A program made the translations under genes and the position numbers. Below, one piece after another: positions 27,724-35,863 of a DNA stretch of 50,892 nucleotides. Under the pieces are notes generated by a model, which had not been told where the DNA came from, did no database searches, and was given only the letters and a program-made list of their open reading frames with translations. This DNA comes from Phycisphaerae bacterium (GTDB lineage: Bacteria > Planctomycetota > Phycisphaerae > UBA1845 > JAFGLZ01). Position 1 is the first letter of the stretch, and each line of letters opens with the position of its first letter. The stretch is from contig JAFGLZ010000080.1 in assembly GCA_016927755.1 (NCBI GenBank), forward strand, positions 1 to 50,892. The letters are read 5' to 3'.

Positions 27724-28830
27724 ATGAGTCTTTTTGGGATGAGGCCTGTGCAAACGAACCCAGGAGGCGTCCGACGGTGCCTGACGAACGTTGAGGAATG
27801 CGACACAATCTGGCTGGCTCATACGCTGCGCGTCCACGGGTTCCTTCAACATGGTCACGTTGTCTGCGTCGAGCGCAGCGTCGTAAGCTCGACCACGGCG
27901 ACGATAGCGCGCCTGACGGTTCGCTATTCGGCCGACGCCCGAGGCAACCTGCCGACGCGGCTCTTCCTGAAGATCTCTGATCCAGGAAGCGTTCCAGACC
28001 TGCCGGCCGGGGTCATCCTCGGGGACGCCCGCTTCTACCTGGCCCTGCGAGACATCGAGTGCGAGCTTCCGGTACCCACGTGCTATGACGCCGCGCTGGA
28101 CGAGGCCACACGCCGGTGCCATTTGCTCCTGGAAGATCTGTCGGCCACGCATCGCCCTGTCCAGCCGGGCCCCGATGCCGATGCAGGGGACTGCCGACGT
28201 ATGGTCGAGTGCCTGGCCGACTTCCATGCCTACTGGTGGGCCAACCCCCGATTGAAGACAGACTTCGGCGGGCTGCCTGGCCGGGATAGCCATCTCAAAT
28301 ACGCTCGCTCAATCCAACAGGAGCTGCCTGAGTTCCTTACGGCCCTAGGAGATGATCTACCGCGAGACGATCGCAGGCTCTACGAGCGTGTCGCGGACGG
28401 GTTCTCCCCGGCATTCGGTTCGCTGCTGCGACCGGAGCATCTCACGCTGATCAACGGGGACGCTCATCCGAGGAACATCCTGTTGCCCTACGCCGCTGCC
28501 GAAGCAGGATGCATCATAGATTGGCAGTTCCACCATGTCGGTGTCTGTACACAAGACCTCCGGCACACGATTGGCCTCGCTTGGCCGACGCAGTGGCGTC
28601 GGTCGATGGAGCAGCACCTGGTACGCCATTACCATCAGCGCCTCGTCGCCCAGGGCGTTGACTACTCGTGGGATGACTGCTGGCGAGGCGATCAGATTGG
28701 GGTACTCGACAACCTGTTCATGCCCATGTGGCATCAGTCGCTTCAGTTCGAACGATCGTCTTGGCTGCCCGAAGTGCGCCGTGCCGTAGCCGCGGTGGTA
28801 GACCTCGGCTGTGAGCGACTCCTTCAGTGA
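27724..28830 (+). CDS. Phosphotransferase of the APH/choline-kinase/ecdysteroid-kinase-like family
   Basis: A 368-residue cytoplasmic kinase-fold protein. The N-lobe has a strand-rich region with FLKISDP (likely ATP-anchoring Lys). The hinge-like CHLLLEDLS follows. The catalytic loop is LINGDAHPRNILL (pattern HxDxxxxN with Asn-Gly-Asp) and the metal-binding segment is CIIDWQ. This set is diagnostic of small-molecule kinases that phosphorylate aminoglycosides, choline or similar alcohols. The family often confers resistance, but nothing here shows the substrate. The start at 27724 (ATGAGTCTTTTT) has no strong ribosome site; an in-frame ATG six codons on (27739) is possible. Confidence 0.82.
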   Translation: MSLFGMRPVQTNPGGVRRCLTNVEECDTIWLAHTLRVHGFLQHGHVVCVERSVVSSTTATIARLTVRYSADARGNLPTRLFLKISDPGSVPDLPAGVILGDARFYLALRDIECELPVPTCYDAALDEATRRCHLLLEDLSATHRPVQPGPDADAGDCRRMVECLADFHAYWWANPRLKTDFGGLPGRDSHLKYARSIQQELPEFLTALGDDLPRDDRRLYERVADGFSPAFGSLLRPEHLTLINGDAHPRNILLPYAAAEAGCIIDWQFHHVGVCTQDLRHTIGLAWPTQWRRSMEQHLVRHYHQRLVAQGVDYSWDDCWRGDQIGVLDNLFMPMWHQSLQFERSSWLPEVRRAVAAVVDLGCERLLQ

Positions 28831-28949
28831 CGCCCGTGCTTACCGAAGCTCAGTCCCCGCTGATGAGCAGCGACTTGGGCGCTGCATCCCTCAGTCCCCA
28901 ACCTGCCCCGCTGTGCGATCCGGGCGTCTTTACTCGTTTGGGACACCAA

Positions 28950-29005
28950 ACCTGGGCAGTGCCCCTATCATCAGGATGTTGTGCCCATCCGCCAACAGCA
29001 TAGGC
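28950..29005 (-). pseudogene. Small comM/yifB fragment, copy 3
   Basis: About 50 bases around CCCCTATCATCAGGATGTTGTG match the Walker-A neighbourhood of comM (GGGCCGATCATCAGGAGGTTGTG) and of copies 1 and 2 (ATCATCAGGATGTTATG, ATCATCAGGACGTTGTG). The rest of the gene is absent. It is too short to be sure on its own; the recurrence of the same segment in two larger fragments supports it. The interval 28831-29110 has no gene. Confidence 0.5.
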
Positions 29006-29110
29006 GGGCCGCATGAACGGGTACATGCATCCGCAAGACCAGACGAAATATCCTGGAGCGGATGGCCCCGAAGCTGCGGGGAGCTGAGGGTGAAGCACCC
29101 TCGATATCCG

Positions 29111-29122
29111 CTAATTAATTAG
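29111..29122. promoter_or_regulatory. Perfect 12-bp AT palindrome upstream of the blaI-like gene
   Basis: CTAATTAATTAG is a perfect palindrome centred 52 bases (about five helical turns) upstream of the operator at 29159-29178. Both right halves contain AATTAG followed by a purine-rich stretch. It may be a second, auxiliary repressor site. Confidence 0.4.
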
Positions 29123-29158
29123 AGGATCCGGTTGACGTACGCCGGTTCTTGGTGCACA

Positions 29159-29178
29159 CTCACTATAGAATTAGTGAG
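29159..29178. promoter_or_regulatory. Palindromic operator over the probable -10 of the blaI-M56 operon
   Basis: CTCACTA and TAGTGAG form a perfect 7-bp inverted repeat with spacer TAGAAT (29166-29171), which itself is a good -10 hexamer. The site ends 23 bases before the ATG of the BlaI-type repressor. BlaI/MecI proteins bind related short palindromes containing ACTA/TAGT. Autorepression by occlusion of the -10 is the natural reading. A TTGACG at 29132 is too far (28 bases) to be the matching -35. Confidence 0.65.
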
Positions 29179-29201
29179 CTGACGCCTGGAGGGAGGTCGC
29201 C

Positions 29202-29594
29202 ATGGCCCGACCCGCATCGAAATACCCAACGCAGCTCGAGTTAGAGATCCTCAAGATCCTCTGGCGGGATGGCCCCGCCAATGTTCGTGCGGTCCGCGAC
29301 GCCTTGGCCGTGTCCCGAGACCTCGCCTTCACGTCCGTCACGACCACCATGAACATCATGACCAAGAAAGGCTTTCTCCGAAGGAGCAAGGACGGCCCAA
29401 CTTGGGTCTATCACCCTTGCGTCACCCAGAGGGCCACCTCGCGTCGCATGCTCGGAGACCTGGTCGACCGCCTCTTCGACGGTTCGACGGCGCTGGCGAT
29501 GACCAACCTCCTGGAGACCTCAGACATCAACCGTGAGGAACTAGAGAAGCTTCAAGCGATGCTCATCAAAAAGACACAGGAGGAATCGCCATGA
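29202..29594 (+). CDS. BlaI/MecI/CopY family transcriptional repressor
   Basis: A 130-residue winged-helix repressor. The N-terminal domain (LELEILKILWRDGPANVRAVRDAL) and the recognition region (FTSVTTTMNIMTKKGFLRRSKDGPTWVYHP) are typical of BlaI/MecI. The C-terminal half forms the dimerisation helices (LGDLVDRLFDGST). In the family, the repressor is removed by proteolysis triggered by a BlaR1-type M56 membrane peptidase. Here that partner gene overlaps by 4 bases (ATGA), so the two are translationally coupled. Strong GGAGGGAGG ribosome site. Operator at 29159-29178 indicates autoregulation. Confidence 0.95.
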   Translation: MARPASKYPTQLELEILKILWRDGPANVRAVRDALAVSRDLAFTSVTTTMNIMTKKGFLRRSKDGPTWVYHPCVTQRATSRRMLGDLVDRLFDGSTALAMTNLLETSDINREELEKLQAMLIKKTQEESP

Positions 29595-32500
29595 CACCTC
29601 TGGCGTGGCTCGATGTCAACCTCTGCTCGTACGTGGTGAAGGTACTTGCCCATTCGCTCTGGCAGGGGACCGTTGTCGCGCTCTTGCTTGCACTGGCTAC
29701 TGGGGTGCTTCGACGGGCCTCCGCCCAGTCCCGATACGTGTTGTCCGTGGGGGCCCTCTTCGTCCAGGCCGCCTGCCCAATCGTGACATTGTTGGTGCTG
29801 TGGTTCGCGTCGAAGTCGATGACCTCGACCGGCCCAGCTCCATGGGATGCCAAGCACGGATCAGCATCCGAGCTGGTCGTCCAGAACCCGGACCGACTCT
29901 CGACCGGCGCCGTGGACTACCCGGCGACAGGTCGCCCAACGAACGAAACGCCTGTCGGTGTGGCCACGGAGCGACCCGCTCAACGTGGATTCCTGGGAGA
30001 GATCGACTGGGACCGATATGCGCCCTACACGGTAAGCCTCTACTTCTTCGGTGTTGCCGCATTCCTCGGTCGGTTTCTACTCGCGTGCCACGGCGGCCAC
30101 CGACTCCGTCGAGACGCTTGTCCGGTGGACGATCCCGCGATCCTCTCGGCGCTGGCTCGTCAGGCCAAGCTGTTGCGACTCTCGTTCACTCCGGGCGTGG
30201 CCTATTGCCGACAGGTTCTCTGTCCCACCGTTGTCGGGGCGATTCGCCCGACCATTCTTCTTCCCGTGTCGCTTCTGAGTGGACTGACCCCCGAGCAAGT
30301 GGAGGTCGTGCTCGCCCATGAGCTTGCCCATATTCGCCGATACGACCACCTTGTCAATCTCCTCCAACGTCTCATCGAGGCGTTCCTGTTCTTTCATCCG
30401 GCGGTCTGGTATGTCACCCGTCGAGTTCGCGACGAACGCGAGCACTGTTGTGACGACCTGGTCCTGACCACGGGGACCCGTCCGCTCGACTACGCCGGCG
30501 CGCTCGTACATGTCGCCCGGGCTGCCCATGCGGTGTTCACTGAGAACGCCGTGCCCGGCAGAGCCGCCGCTGTTGCCATGATGGGCAACCCTTCTCGACT
30601 CCGTCACCGGATCACGCGCCTCACGGGACAGCGGGCTCTTGGACCTCTCCGGCTGACTCGGACGTCGGGATCCCTTGTCATCCTGATAGCCGTCGGCGTG
30701 CTTGCGGCTGGCGCCTACCTTGGCGCTCAGCCGGCCGGTAGGAGAGCCTCCGCGTCCAGCGCGCCGGAGGTGGCCCTCACGGAGCCCGCCGATCTGACCG
30801 TTGAAGTGGTTGACGCGGAAACGCAGCAGCCCATTGCCCAGGCCGAGGTGATCGCCGAGGGACCCCACAGGAAGGAATTGGCGGCCGGGAAGACCGACGA
30901 GACGGGGAAGGTCCGACTGAAACTGCCGGCCGTCAGATCCGGAAGGAAGCCGAGGCGCCCCTTCGTTCGCGTGCAGGCCCAGGGCTATACGACGATGGGT
31001 TCCTACTGGACCGCCCAGTGGTTTGCCAAGGGCCCCCTGCGTTACGAAATGCCGAGGTCCGAACGATACGGCGGATTCGTAAGGGACCGAGAGGGAAATG
31101 GCATAGAGGGCGTTGAGGTTCAGATAAGCTCGTATGTCAGCTCTCCGGTCGAGAACAATCCGTTTCCCTTCCTCCCAGGGCTCAAGGCCAAGACCGACGC
31201 CAGCGGGAAATGGACGACCAACCTCCTGCCAGCCAGAGACCCGGATTTCGGGATTCAACTGTCGCACCCCGGATACTTCAGCGACTCTGGTCCCCGCGGT
31301 ACAGGGCGCTTCTTGGAGGAGCTGCGCGCCGGGACCGCGGTGATGATCCTCAAGAAGGCGGCGCGGCTTACCGGTCGCGTTGCCGACGCCGACGGCAAGC
31401 CCGTCCCGTCGGCCGCGGTCCGCCTCGGCGACCTCCTTGCCGACGATTTCCCGGCCACGGGAACCAACGACCAAGGAATGTTCATCTTTGAGTCCGTTCT
31501 CCCGGGCCCGCAGATCCTCACCGTCCAGCATCCGAATTACGCGCCGGCGCTGCTAAAAGTCGAGGCGGGCAAGGACACCGAGCCCATTCGTGTGGTGTTG
31601 CGGCCTGGCGGCATCATTGCGGGTCGTGTCGTGGACAAAGACGGCCAAGGCCTGGTCGGCATCAGACTCAGAGCCTATACGTGGCGGGGCCACCGAACGC
31701 TCGACATGGGTACTATGACGCTGACAGACGGCCGATTCACTTTGAAGAACTGCCCGAAAGAGCCTATTGGCTTCACCATCCAATTGGCTGACCTCTTTCG
31801 ATCGGCTGATCGGCAGTACATGGCACGTTTCGACTACCCGTTGCAGCCACGCACGGAACCCTACCGCATCGTTCTGCACCCGCCTCTGGTCATCACGGGT
31901 AAGGTTGTAGACGGAGAGACCGGCAAGCCGATCGATGAATTCGCGGTCATCCCAAAGACGCCTGGCCTCGTTGCCCATCAGGCGCAGGGGCTTCCTGTTG
32001 AAGCAAAGAGATTCCGTGAGGGGCGCTACGAGATGTCCTTCACGTATCCTCGCGGCCAGCGTCGGATTCGTGTGGAGGCCGACGGATACGCGCCTGCCGT
32101 CTCTCGTCTCTACAAAGATGATGAGGGCGAGCAAGTCTTCGACTTCGAGCTGAAGAAGTCGACCAAGGGCAAGCCCGCCGTGCTGGACCTTGGCAACGAC
32201 GTGAAGCTGGAGCTCGTTCTGATCCCGCCGGGCGAGTTCATGATGGGATCTCCCGAAGACGGGAGGCCTCGACAGGATCGCGAGGAGAAACCCCAGCACC
32301 GCGTCCGAATCGCCAAGCCGTTCTACATGGGCAAGTACGAGGTCACTCAGAGGCAGTGGCAAGCGGTCATGGGCCAGAACCCCTCACACTTCACGGGCAG
32401 CGATGATCTCCCCGTGGAAGAGGTGAGCTGGGAAGACTGCCAGGCGTTCTGCAAGAAGGCTTCGGCGAAGGTCGGAATGACTATCCGGCTGCCCAGCGAA

Positions 32501-32899
32501 GCGGAATGGGAATACGCGTGTCGGGCGGGGACCCGAACGCGTTACAGCTACGGCGACGCGATGCATCCGGAGCTGGGCCAGTACGGATGGTACGACGCGA
32601 ACTCAGAGGGTAAGACCCATCGTGTCGGTCGTCTGAAACCGAATCCGTGGGGCTTGTACGACATGCACGGAAACCTGTCGGAGTGGTGCCAGGACGTGTA
32701 TCACAAGGGGTACGAGGGCGCTCCGGCCGACGGCAGTGCATGGGTGAGCGACGGGGACGAAGGCGGCCCCCGCGTCGTTCGCGGCGGGACGTGGTGGAGC
32801 TTCGACTCGTATGGTTGTCGTTCCTCGCAGCGCGGCGGGGGCAGGCCGGACGGGCGCTCCCCCCTCACCGGGTTTCGTGTTGCGGCGGGGATTCGGTAG
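29591..32899 (+). CDS. BlaR1-like M56 membrane peptidase fused to regulatory repeats and a C-terminal FGE (SUMF1-type) domain
   Basis: A 1102-residue membrane protein. Residues 1-320 hold three transmembrane helices and the M56 zinc site HELAH (243-247) with the downstream family segment FHPAVWYVTRRVRDEREHCCDD. A fourth helix near 355-375 (LVILIAVGVLAAGAYLG) precedes several CarboxypepD_reg/transthyretin-like beta domains (~395-850). Residues ~860-1100 are a formylglycine-generating-enzyme/sulfatase-modifying domain (LIPPGEFMMGSPEDG, YEVTQRQWQAVMGQNPSH, RLPSEAEWEYACRAGT, VRGGTWW, GFRVA). In classical BlaR1 this extracellular position holds a penicillin-binding sensor. The FGE domain may be the sensor, or an enzyme. 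Coupled to blaI. Confidence 0.9.
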   Translation: MTPLAWLDVNLCSYVVKVLAHSLWQGTVVALLLALATGVLRRASAQSRYVLSVGALFVQAACPIVTLLVLWFASKSMTSTGPAPWDAKHGSASELVVQNPDRLSTGAVDYPATGRPTNETPVGVATERPAQRGFLGEIDWDRYAPYTVSLYFFGVAAFLGRFLLACHGGHRLRRDACPVDDPAILSALARQAKLLRLSFTPGVAYCRQVLCPTVVGAIRPTILLPVSLLSGLTPEQVEVVLAHELAHIRRYDHLVNLLQRLIEAFLFFHPAVWYVTRRVRDEREHCCDDLVLTTGTRPLDYAGALVHVARAAHAVFTENAVPGRAAAVAMMGNPSRLRHRITRLTGQRALGPLRLTRTSGSLVILIAVGVLAAGAYLGAQPAGRRASASSAPEVALTEPADLTVEVVDAETQQPIAQAEVIAEGPHRKELAAGKTDETGKVRLKLPAVRSGRKPRRPFVRVQAQGYTTMGSYWTAQWFAKGPLRYEMPRSERYGGFVRDREGNGIEGVEVQISSYVSSPVENNPFPFLPGLKAKTDASGKWTTNLLPARDPDFGIQLSHPGYFSDSGPRGTGRFLEELRAGTAVMILKKAARLTGRVADADGKPVPSAAVRLGDLLADDFPATGTNDQGMFIFESVLPGPQILTVQHPNYAPALLKVEAGKDTEPIRVVLRPGGIIAGRVVDKDGQGLVGIRLRAYTWRGHRTLDMGTMTLTDGRFTLKNCPKEPIGFTIQLADLFRSADRQYMARFDYPLQPRTEPYRIVLHPPLVITGKVVDGETGKPIDEFAVIPKTPGLVAHQAQGLPVEAKRFREGRYEMSFTYPRGQRRIRVEADGYAPAVSRLYKDDEGEQVFDFELKKSTKGKPAVLDLGNDVKLELVLIPPGEFMMGSPEDGRPRQDREEKPQHRVRIAKPFYMGKYEVTQRQWQAVMGQNPSHFTGSDDLPVEEVSWEDCQAFCKKASAKVGMTIRLPSEAEWEYACRAGTRTRYSYGDAMHPELGQYGWYDANSEGKTHRVGRLKPNPWGLYDMHGNLSEWCQDVYHKGYEGAPADGSAWVSDGDEGGPRVVRGGTWWSFDSYGCRSSQRGGGRPDGRSPLTGFRVAAGIR

Positions 32900-32909
32900 C
32901 CCGGTGGGG

Positions 32910-32936
32910 CCGCCGGTACTGGATTGCCTCGGCAAG
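32910..32936 (-). pseudogene. comM/yifB C-terminal tail fragment, copy 4
   Basis: These 27 bases encode LAEAIQYRR on the minus strand, identical in protein to the end of the intact comM (33007-33033, LAEAIQYRR). The three base differences are all at synonymous third positions. It lies just 52 bases beyond the stop of the intact comM, on the same strand, as if a second copy once ended here. Confidence 0.7.
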
Positions 32937-32988
32937 CGATAGGCTTCAGACTTGTGACCTCGGGCCTCAGACCTCAGGCCTTCTCCCA

Positions 32989-34518
32989 CTACAACTGCCG
33001 ATCCAACCGCCGATACTGAATCGCCTCGGCAAGATGGTCCGCGGCGATGCGCTCGTCGCCCGCCAGGTCCGCGATCGTCCGGGCGATGCGGAGGATCTTG
33101 TCGTGGGCGCGGGCGCTCAGCCCGAGCTCGGTGACGGCCTGCTTGAGCATCGTCTCGCCGGCGTCGTCGAGGCGGCAATGCTGCTTGATCTGGCGCGTGC
33201 CGAGCCGGGCGTTCTGGAGCGTCGAGTCGTGGCCGTAGCGGGCGCGTTGGATCTGACGGGCCTGGAGCACCTGCTCGCGGATCTCCTGGCTGCCGCTGCC
33301 GTCACGCCGGCTCCGCAGCTCGCGATACTCGACGGCGGGCACCTCGATGTGGATGTCGATGCGATCCAGCAGCGGCCCGCTGATTCGGGCCAGGTACTTC
33401 TCGATCTGCGGCGGCGTGCACTTGCAGTTCCGCCGCGGATGCGTGAAGTAGCCGCAGGGGCACGGGTTCATCGCGGCCACCAGCATGAACTCGGCCGGGA
33501 AGCTGACCGAGCCGTACGCGCGGGAGATGTTGACCACCCCGTCCTCGAGCGGTTGGCGGAGCGTCTCGAGGATGCTCCGCGGGAACTCGGGGAACTCGTC
33601 GAGGAAGAGCACGCCGTGATGGGCCAGTGAGATCTCGCCCGCCTGGGGGATCGTCCCGCCGCCGACCAGGGCGGGTCCGCTCGCCGAATGGTGCGGCGAC
33701 CGCACGGGGCGCTTGGCCAGGAGCGGCTGGCCGGGTCGAAGCTTGCCGGTCGAGCTGTAGATCCGCGTGGTCTCGAGCGACTCGGCCACCGTCAGCGGGG
33801 GCAGAATCGTCGGCAGCCGCTTGCACAGCATCGTCTTGCCCGAGCCCGGCGGGCCGATCATCAGGAGGTTGTGTCCGCCCGCCGCCGCCACCGTCAGCGC
33901 CCGCTTGGACGGCTCCTGCCCGCGAACGTCGGCAAAGTCGACCTCGTAGACGCTCTGCTCGGCGAAGACCCGATCGAGATCGACCTGCGTCGGCTCCAGC
34001 TCGAGCTCGCCGGTCAGGAAGCCCACCGCCTCGGTCAAGTTCGACACCGGGATCACGTCCAACTCAGCCACGACCGCCGCCTCGCCGGCGTTCTCTCGAG
34101 GCAGGATCACCCCGCGCATGCCCCGCCCGGCCGCAAGGAGCGCCATCGACAGCGCGCCCTTGATCGGACGCACCCGCCCGTCCAGCGCAAGCTCACCGGC
34201 AACCAGATAGTCGTCGAGCAGCTCGCTGCTGATCAGCCCGCCGGCGATCATCACGCCCATCGCGATGGGCAGATCGAACGCCGGCCCCTCCTTCTTCACG
34301 TCCGCCGGGGCCAGGTTGATGACGGATCGATGCCGGGGAATCTGGTAACCGCAATTGAGCAAGGCCGTCTGGACTCGCTCGGTGCTTTCCTTGACCGCCG
34401 CGTCGGGCAGCCCGACGATCGTCGTGGCGGCGAAGCCGCGCTCCGCGATATCGACCTCGATCTCGCAAGCGATCGCTTCGATGCCCAACAGGGCCACACT
34501 GTGCAGTCGAGTGAACAT
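32989..34518 (-). CDS. comM: YifB/ComM family Mg-chelatase-like AAA+ ATPase
   Basis: A 509-residue complete protein. The N-terminal lon-substrate-binding-like/ChlI domain opens MFTRLHSVALLGIEA and includes ERGFAATTIVGLPDAAVKES. The AAA+ module has Walker A GPPGSGKT (222-229), Walker [10 protein letters not shown], the MNPCPCG zinc-like loop and sensor regions (RISGPLLDRIDIHIEVP). A C-terminal helical domain ends LAEAIQYRRLDRQL. ComM is a hexameric helicase that promotes branch migration during natural transformation; YifB homologues are very widespread, so competence is not proven. Four decayed relatives lie elsewhere in the window. The ATG at 34518 has no strong ribosome site. Confidence 0.93.
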   Translation of the reverse strand: MFTRLHSVALLGIEAIACEIEVDIAERGFAATTIVGLPDAAVKESTERVQTALLNCGYQIPRHRSVINLAPADVKKEGPAFDLPIAMGVMIAGGLISSELLDDYLVAGELALDGRVRPIKGALSMALLAAGRGMRGVILPRENAGEAAVVAELDVIPVSNLTEAVGFLTGELELEPTQVDLDRVFAEQSVYEVDFADVRGQEPSKRALTVAAAGGHNLLMIGPPGSGKTMLCKRLPTILPPLTVAESLETTRIYSSTGKLRPGQPLLAKRPVRSPHHSASGPALVGGGTIPQAGEISLAHHGVLFLDEFPEFPRSILETLRQPLEDGVVNISRAYGSVSFPAEFMLVAAMNPCPCGYFTHPRRNCKCTPPQIEKYLARISGPLLDRIDIHIEVPAVEYRELRSRRDGSGSQEIREQVLQARQIQRARYGHDSTLQNARLGTRQIKQHCRLDDAGETMLKQAVTELGLSARAHDKILRIARTIADLAGDERIAADHLAEAIQYRRLDRQL

Positions 34519-34654
34519 GCCGCCAGACGCCCCAAGGTGATACCGCCTGGCATGTTAGAGCCATGGCGGCTTGGTATCAAGGCGACAATCCAGATGGTGA
34601 CAGAATCCCTGCGTGCTCTGACACGGAGCGAGGAACGGCGTTCGGGTTGCTCCG

Positions 34655-34705
34655 GAAAAGAGAAGACCCGGCGATGCATCCCGAGGCTGTGCATCGGCCG
34701 GGTCT
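34655..34705 (-). terminator. Rho-independent terminator of the sigma factor gene
   Basis: AGACCCGGC (34664-34672) pairs with GCCGGGTCT (34697-34705), continued by GATGCA with TGCATC after a one-base bulge, closed by an 11-base loop. On the minus strand the stem is followed by TCTTCTCTTTTCC, a U-rich tract. It lies 21 bases after the sigma stop and points away from it. Confidence 0.75.
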
Positions 34706-34726
34706 CTGTACGAAGGCGACTACTGG

Positions 34727-35404
34727 CTACTGGAGGAGGTGGCGGAGCTGCCTGCGGGCTCGGTTCAGGCCCGAGGCCACCGTGCCCTGCTTCACGCCCA
34801 GGACATCGGCGATCTCGGCGTAGTCCAGGCCCTTCTCGTAACGAAGTCTGACCATCTTACGCATCCGGTCGGGCAATTGGCTGAGCGCGTCTCGCACGTC
34901 CATGGACCGCGAGGGATCCTCGGTCACCGAGTCGGACCTCCTCGGGTCCTCCGCGATCGTCTCGGTGATCCGCTGATACCGTTTCTTACGCCGCATGTGC
35001 TGCAGCGCTTCGTTAACGGCTACCCGGTGGATCCAGGTGCCCAGCGCCGACTCGCCGCGGAAGTCGCCGATCCGATCGAGCACGCGGATGAACGCCTGCT
35101 GGCACAGATCGAAGGACTCGTCCCGATCACCGCCGGTCATCCTCATCATGAGCGAGACGATCCGCTGGTGATAGGTCTCGTAGAGCTGGCTCTGTGCCTG
35201 CCTGTAGCCCCGACGACACGCCTCGACCAGTTCCTTCTCCGTGCAGTCCTCGGCGATCGGGCAGTCAGTGCACTGACCGAGCGGATGACAGCAATTCACG
35301 TTATCGTGCTTGTGGGATTCGGGCTTGTGTGCCCGTTTCAGTTCGCTTGGCTTGTCCAACGTTTCCGTCGAACAGCTCTTGTTCTTGTCGTGTCCAGAGT
35401 TCAT
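34727..35404 (-). CDS. ECF/sigma70 family RNA polymerase sigma factor with Cys-rich N-terminus
   Basis: A 225-residue sigma factor. Region 2 (about 62-130) contains LYETYHQRIVSLMMRMTGGDRDESFDLCQQAFIRV and GTWIHRVAVNEALQHMRRKKR. Region 4 (about 170-222) has LPDRMRKMVRLRYEKGLDYAEIADVLGVKQGTVASGLNRARRQL. The first 58 residues are unusual: polar, Lys-rich, then C38 C39 H40 ...C45 ..C48 ...C54 (CCHPLGQCTDCPIAEDC), which could bind Zn or an Fe-S cluster. No anti-sigma gene is adjacent, which would fit direct sensing by this extension. Followed by a strong terminator. Confidence 0.9.
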   Translation of the reverse strand: MNSGHDKNKSCSTETLDKPSELKRAHKPESHKHDNVNCCHPLGQCTDCPIAEDCTEKELVEACRRGYRQAQSQLYETYHQRIVSLMMRMTGGDRDESFDLCQQAFIRVLDRIGDFRGESALGTWIHRVAVNEALQHMRRKKRYQRITETIAEDPRRSDSVTEDPSRSMDVRDALSQLPDRMRKMVRLRYEKGLDYAEIADVLGVKQGTVASGLNRARRQLRHLLQ

Positions 35405-35545
35405 GGCTCACCGATACCCTTTCCTGACCTGGATGCGTCCGACTAGTGGGAAAACGTCTCAAACACAGTCGCTTGGGAACAACCGTCGTTCCGTCGCCGA
35501 GGGTCTATAGTGCAAGGGGCGTGCCACAAAGATGGCGAGGTGAGC

Positions 35546-35566
35546 GTGAACGCCTAATCCGTTCAC
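35546..35566. repeat. Perfect 7-bp inverted repeat
   Basis: GTGAACG, 7-base loop, CGTTCAC. First member of the hairpin cluster. Confidence 0.5.
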
Positions 35567-35653
35567 AGAAAGATGGTTATGATTTGTGACCTCATGGGAG
35601 TCCGTCTGTACATCCACTAAGGCCAACGAATCACAAGACCGGCGGTGAGTCAA

Positions 35654-35682
35654 CATAAAATACTGCTGTAACTGGTTTTATG
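35654..35682. repeat. Perfect 7-bp inverted repeat, AT-rich
   Basis: CATAAAA, 15-base loop, TTTTATG. The T-run in the right arm is inside the stem, so it does not look like a terminator. Confidence 0.45.
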
Positions 35683-35714
35683 ATCTAGTCCACGGACAGG
35701 GACGTCAATCTGGC

Positions 35715-35760
35715 ATGTCTCAGTAGAGACATAGGTGTCTCATTTCCTCTAGATGAGACA
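35715..35760. promoter_or_regulatory. Tandem TGTCTC inverted repeats, possible double operator
   Basis: ATGTCTC-AGTA-GAGACAT (35715-35732) is followed three bases later by TGTCTCAT-9 bases-ATGAGACA (35736-35760). Both are perfect and share the half-site TGTCTC(A). A further TGTCTCA lies at 35864-35870. A dimeric regulator could bind both sites, or the RNA could form two stacked hairpins. No regulator gene is adjacent except the sigma factor 311 bases away. Confidence 0.55.
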
Positions 35761-35833
35761 GCCTGGCCACGCAAACGCCCCGCCCAGACTCATATATATT
35801 GCTTATTAGGCAGGCGTTACGGATATGGCACGT

Positions 35834-35863
35834 CTGGACGGGCACCGCCTGGGTCTCGTCCAG
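35834..35863. repeat. Perfect 7-bp inverted repeat
   Basis: CTGGACG, 16-base loop, CGTCCAG, directly followed by TGTCTCA, the half-site found in the preceding pair. Confidence 0.45.

Noticed and set aside
27448..28293. 281-codon minus-strand frame across dispersed repeat B and the APH-like gene
   Set aside because: It runs antisense to the phosphotransferase motifs and its composition is shadow-like; only the part in repeat B may be a relic.
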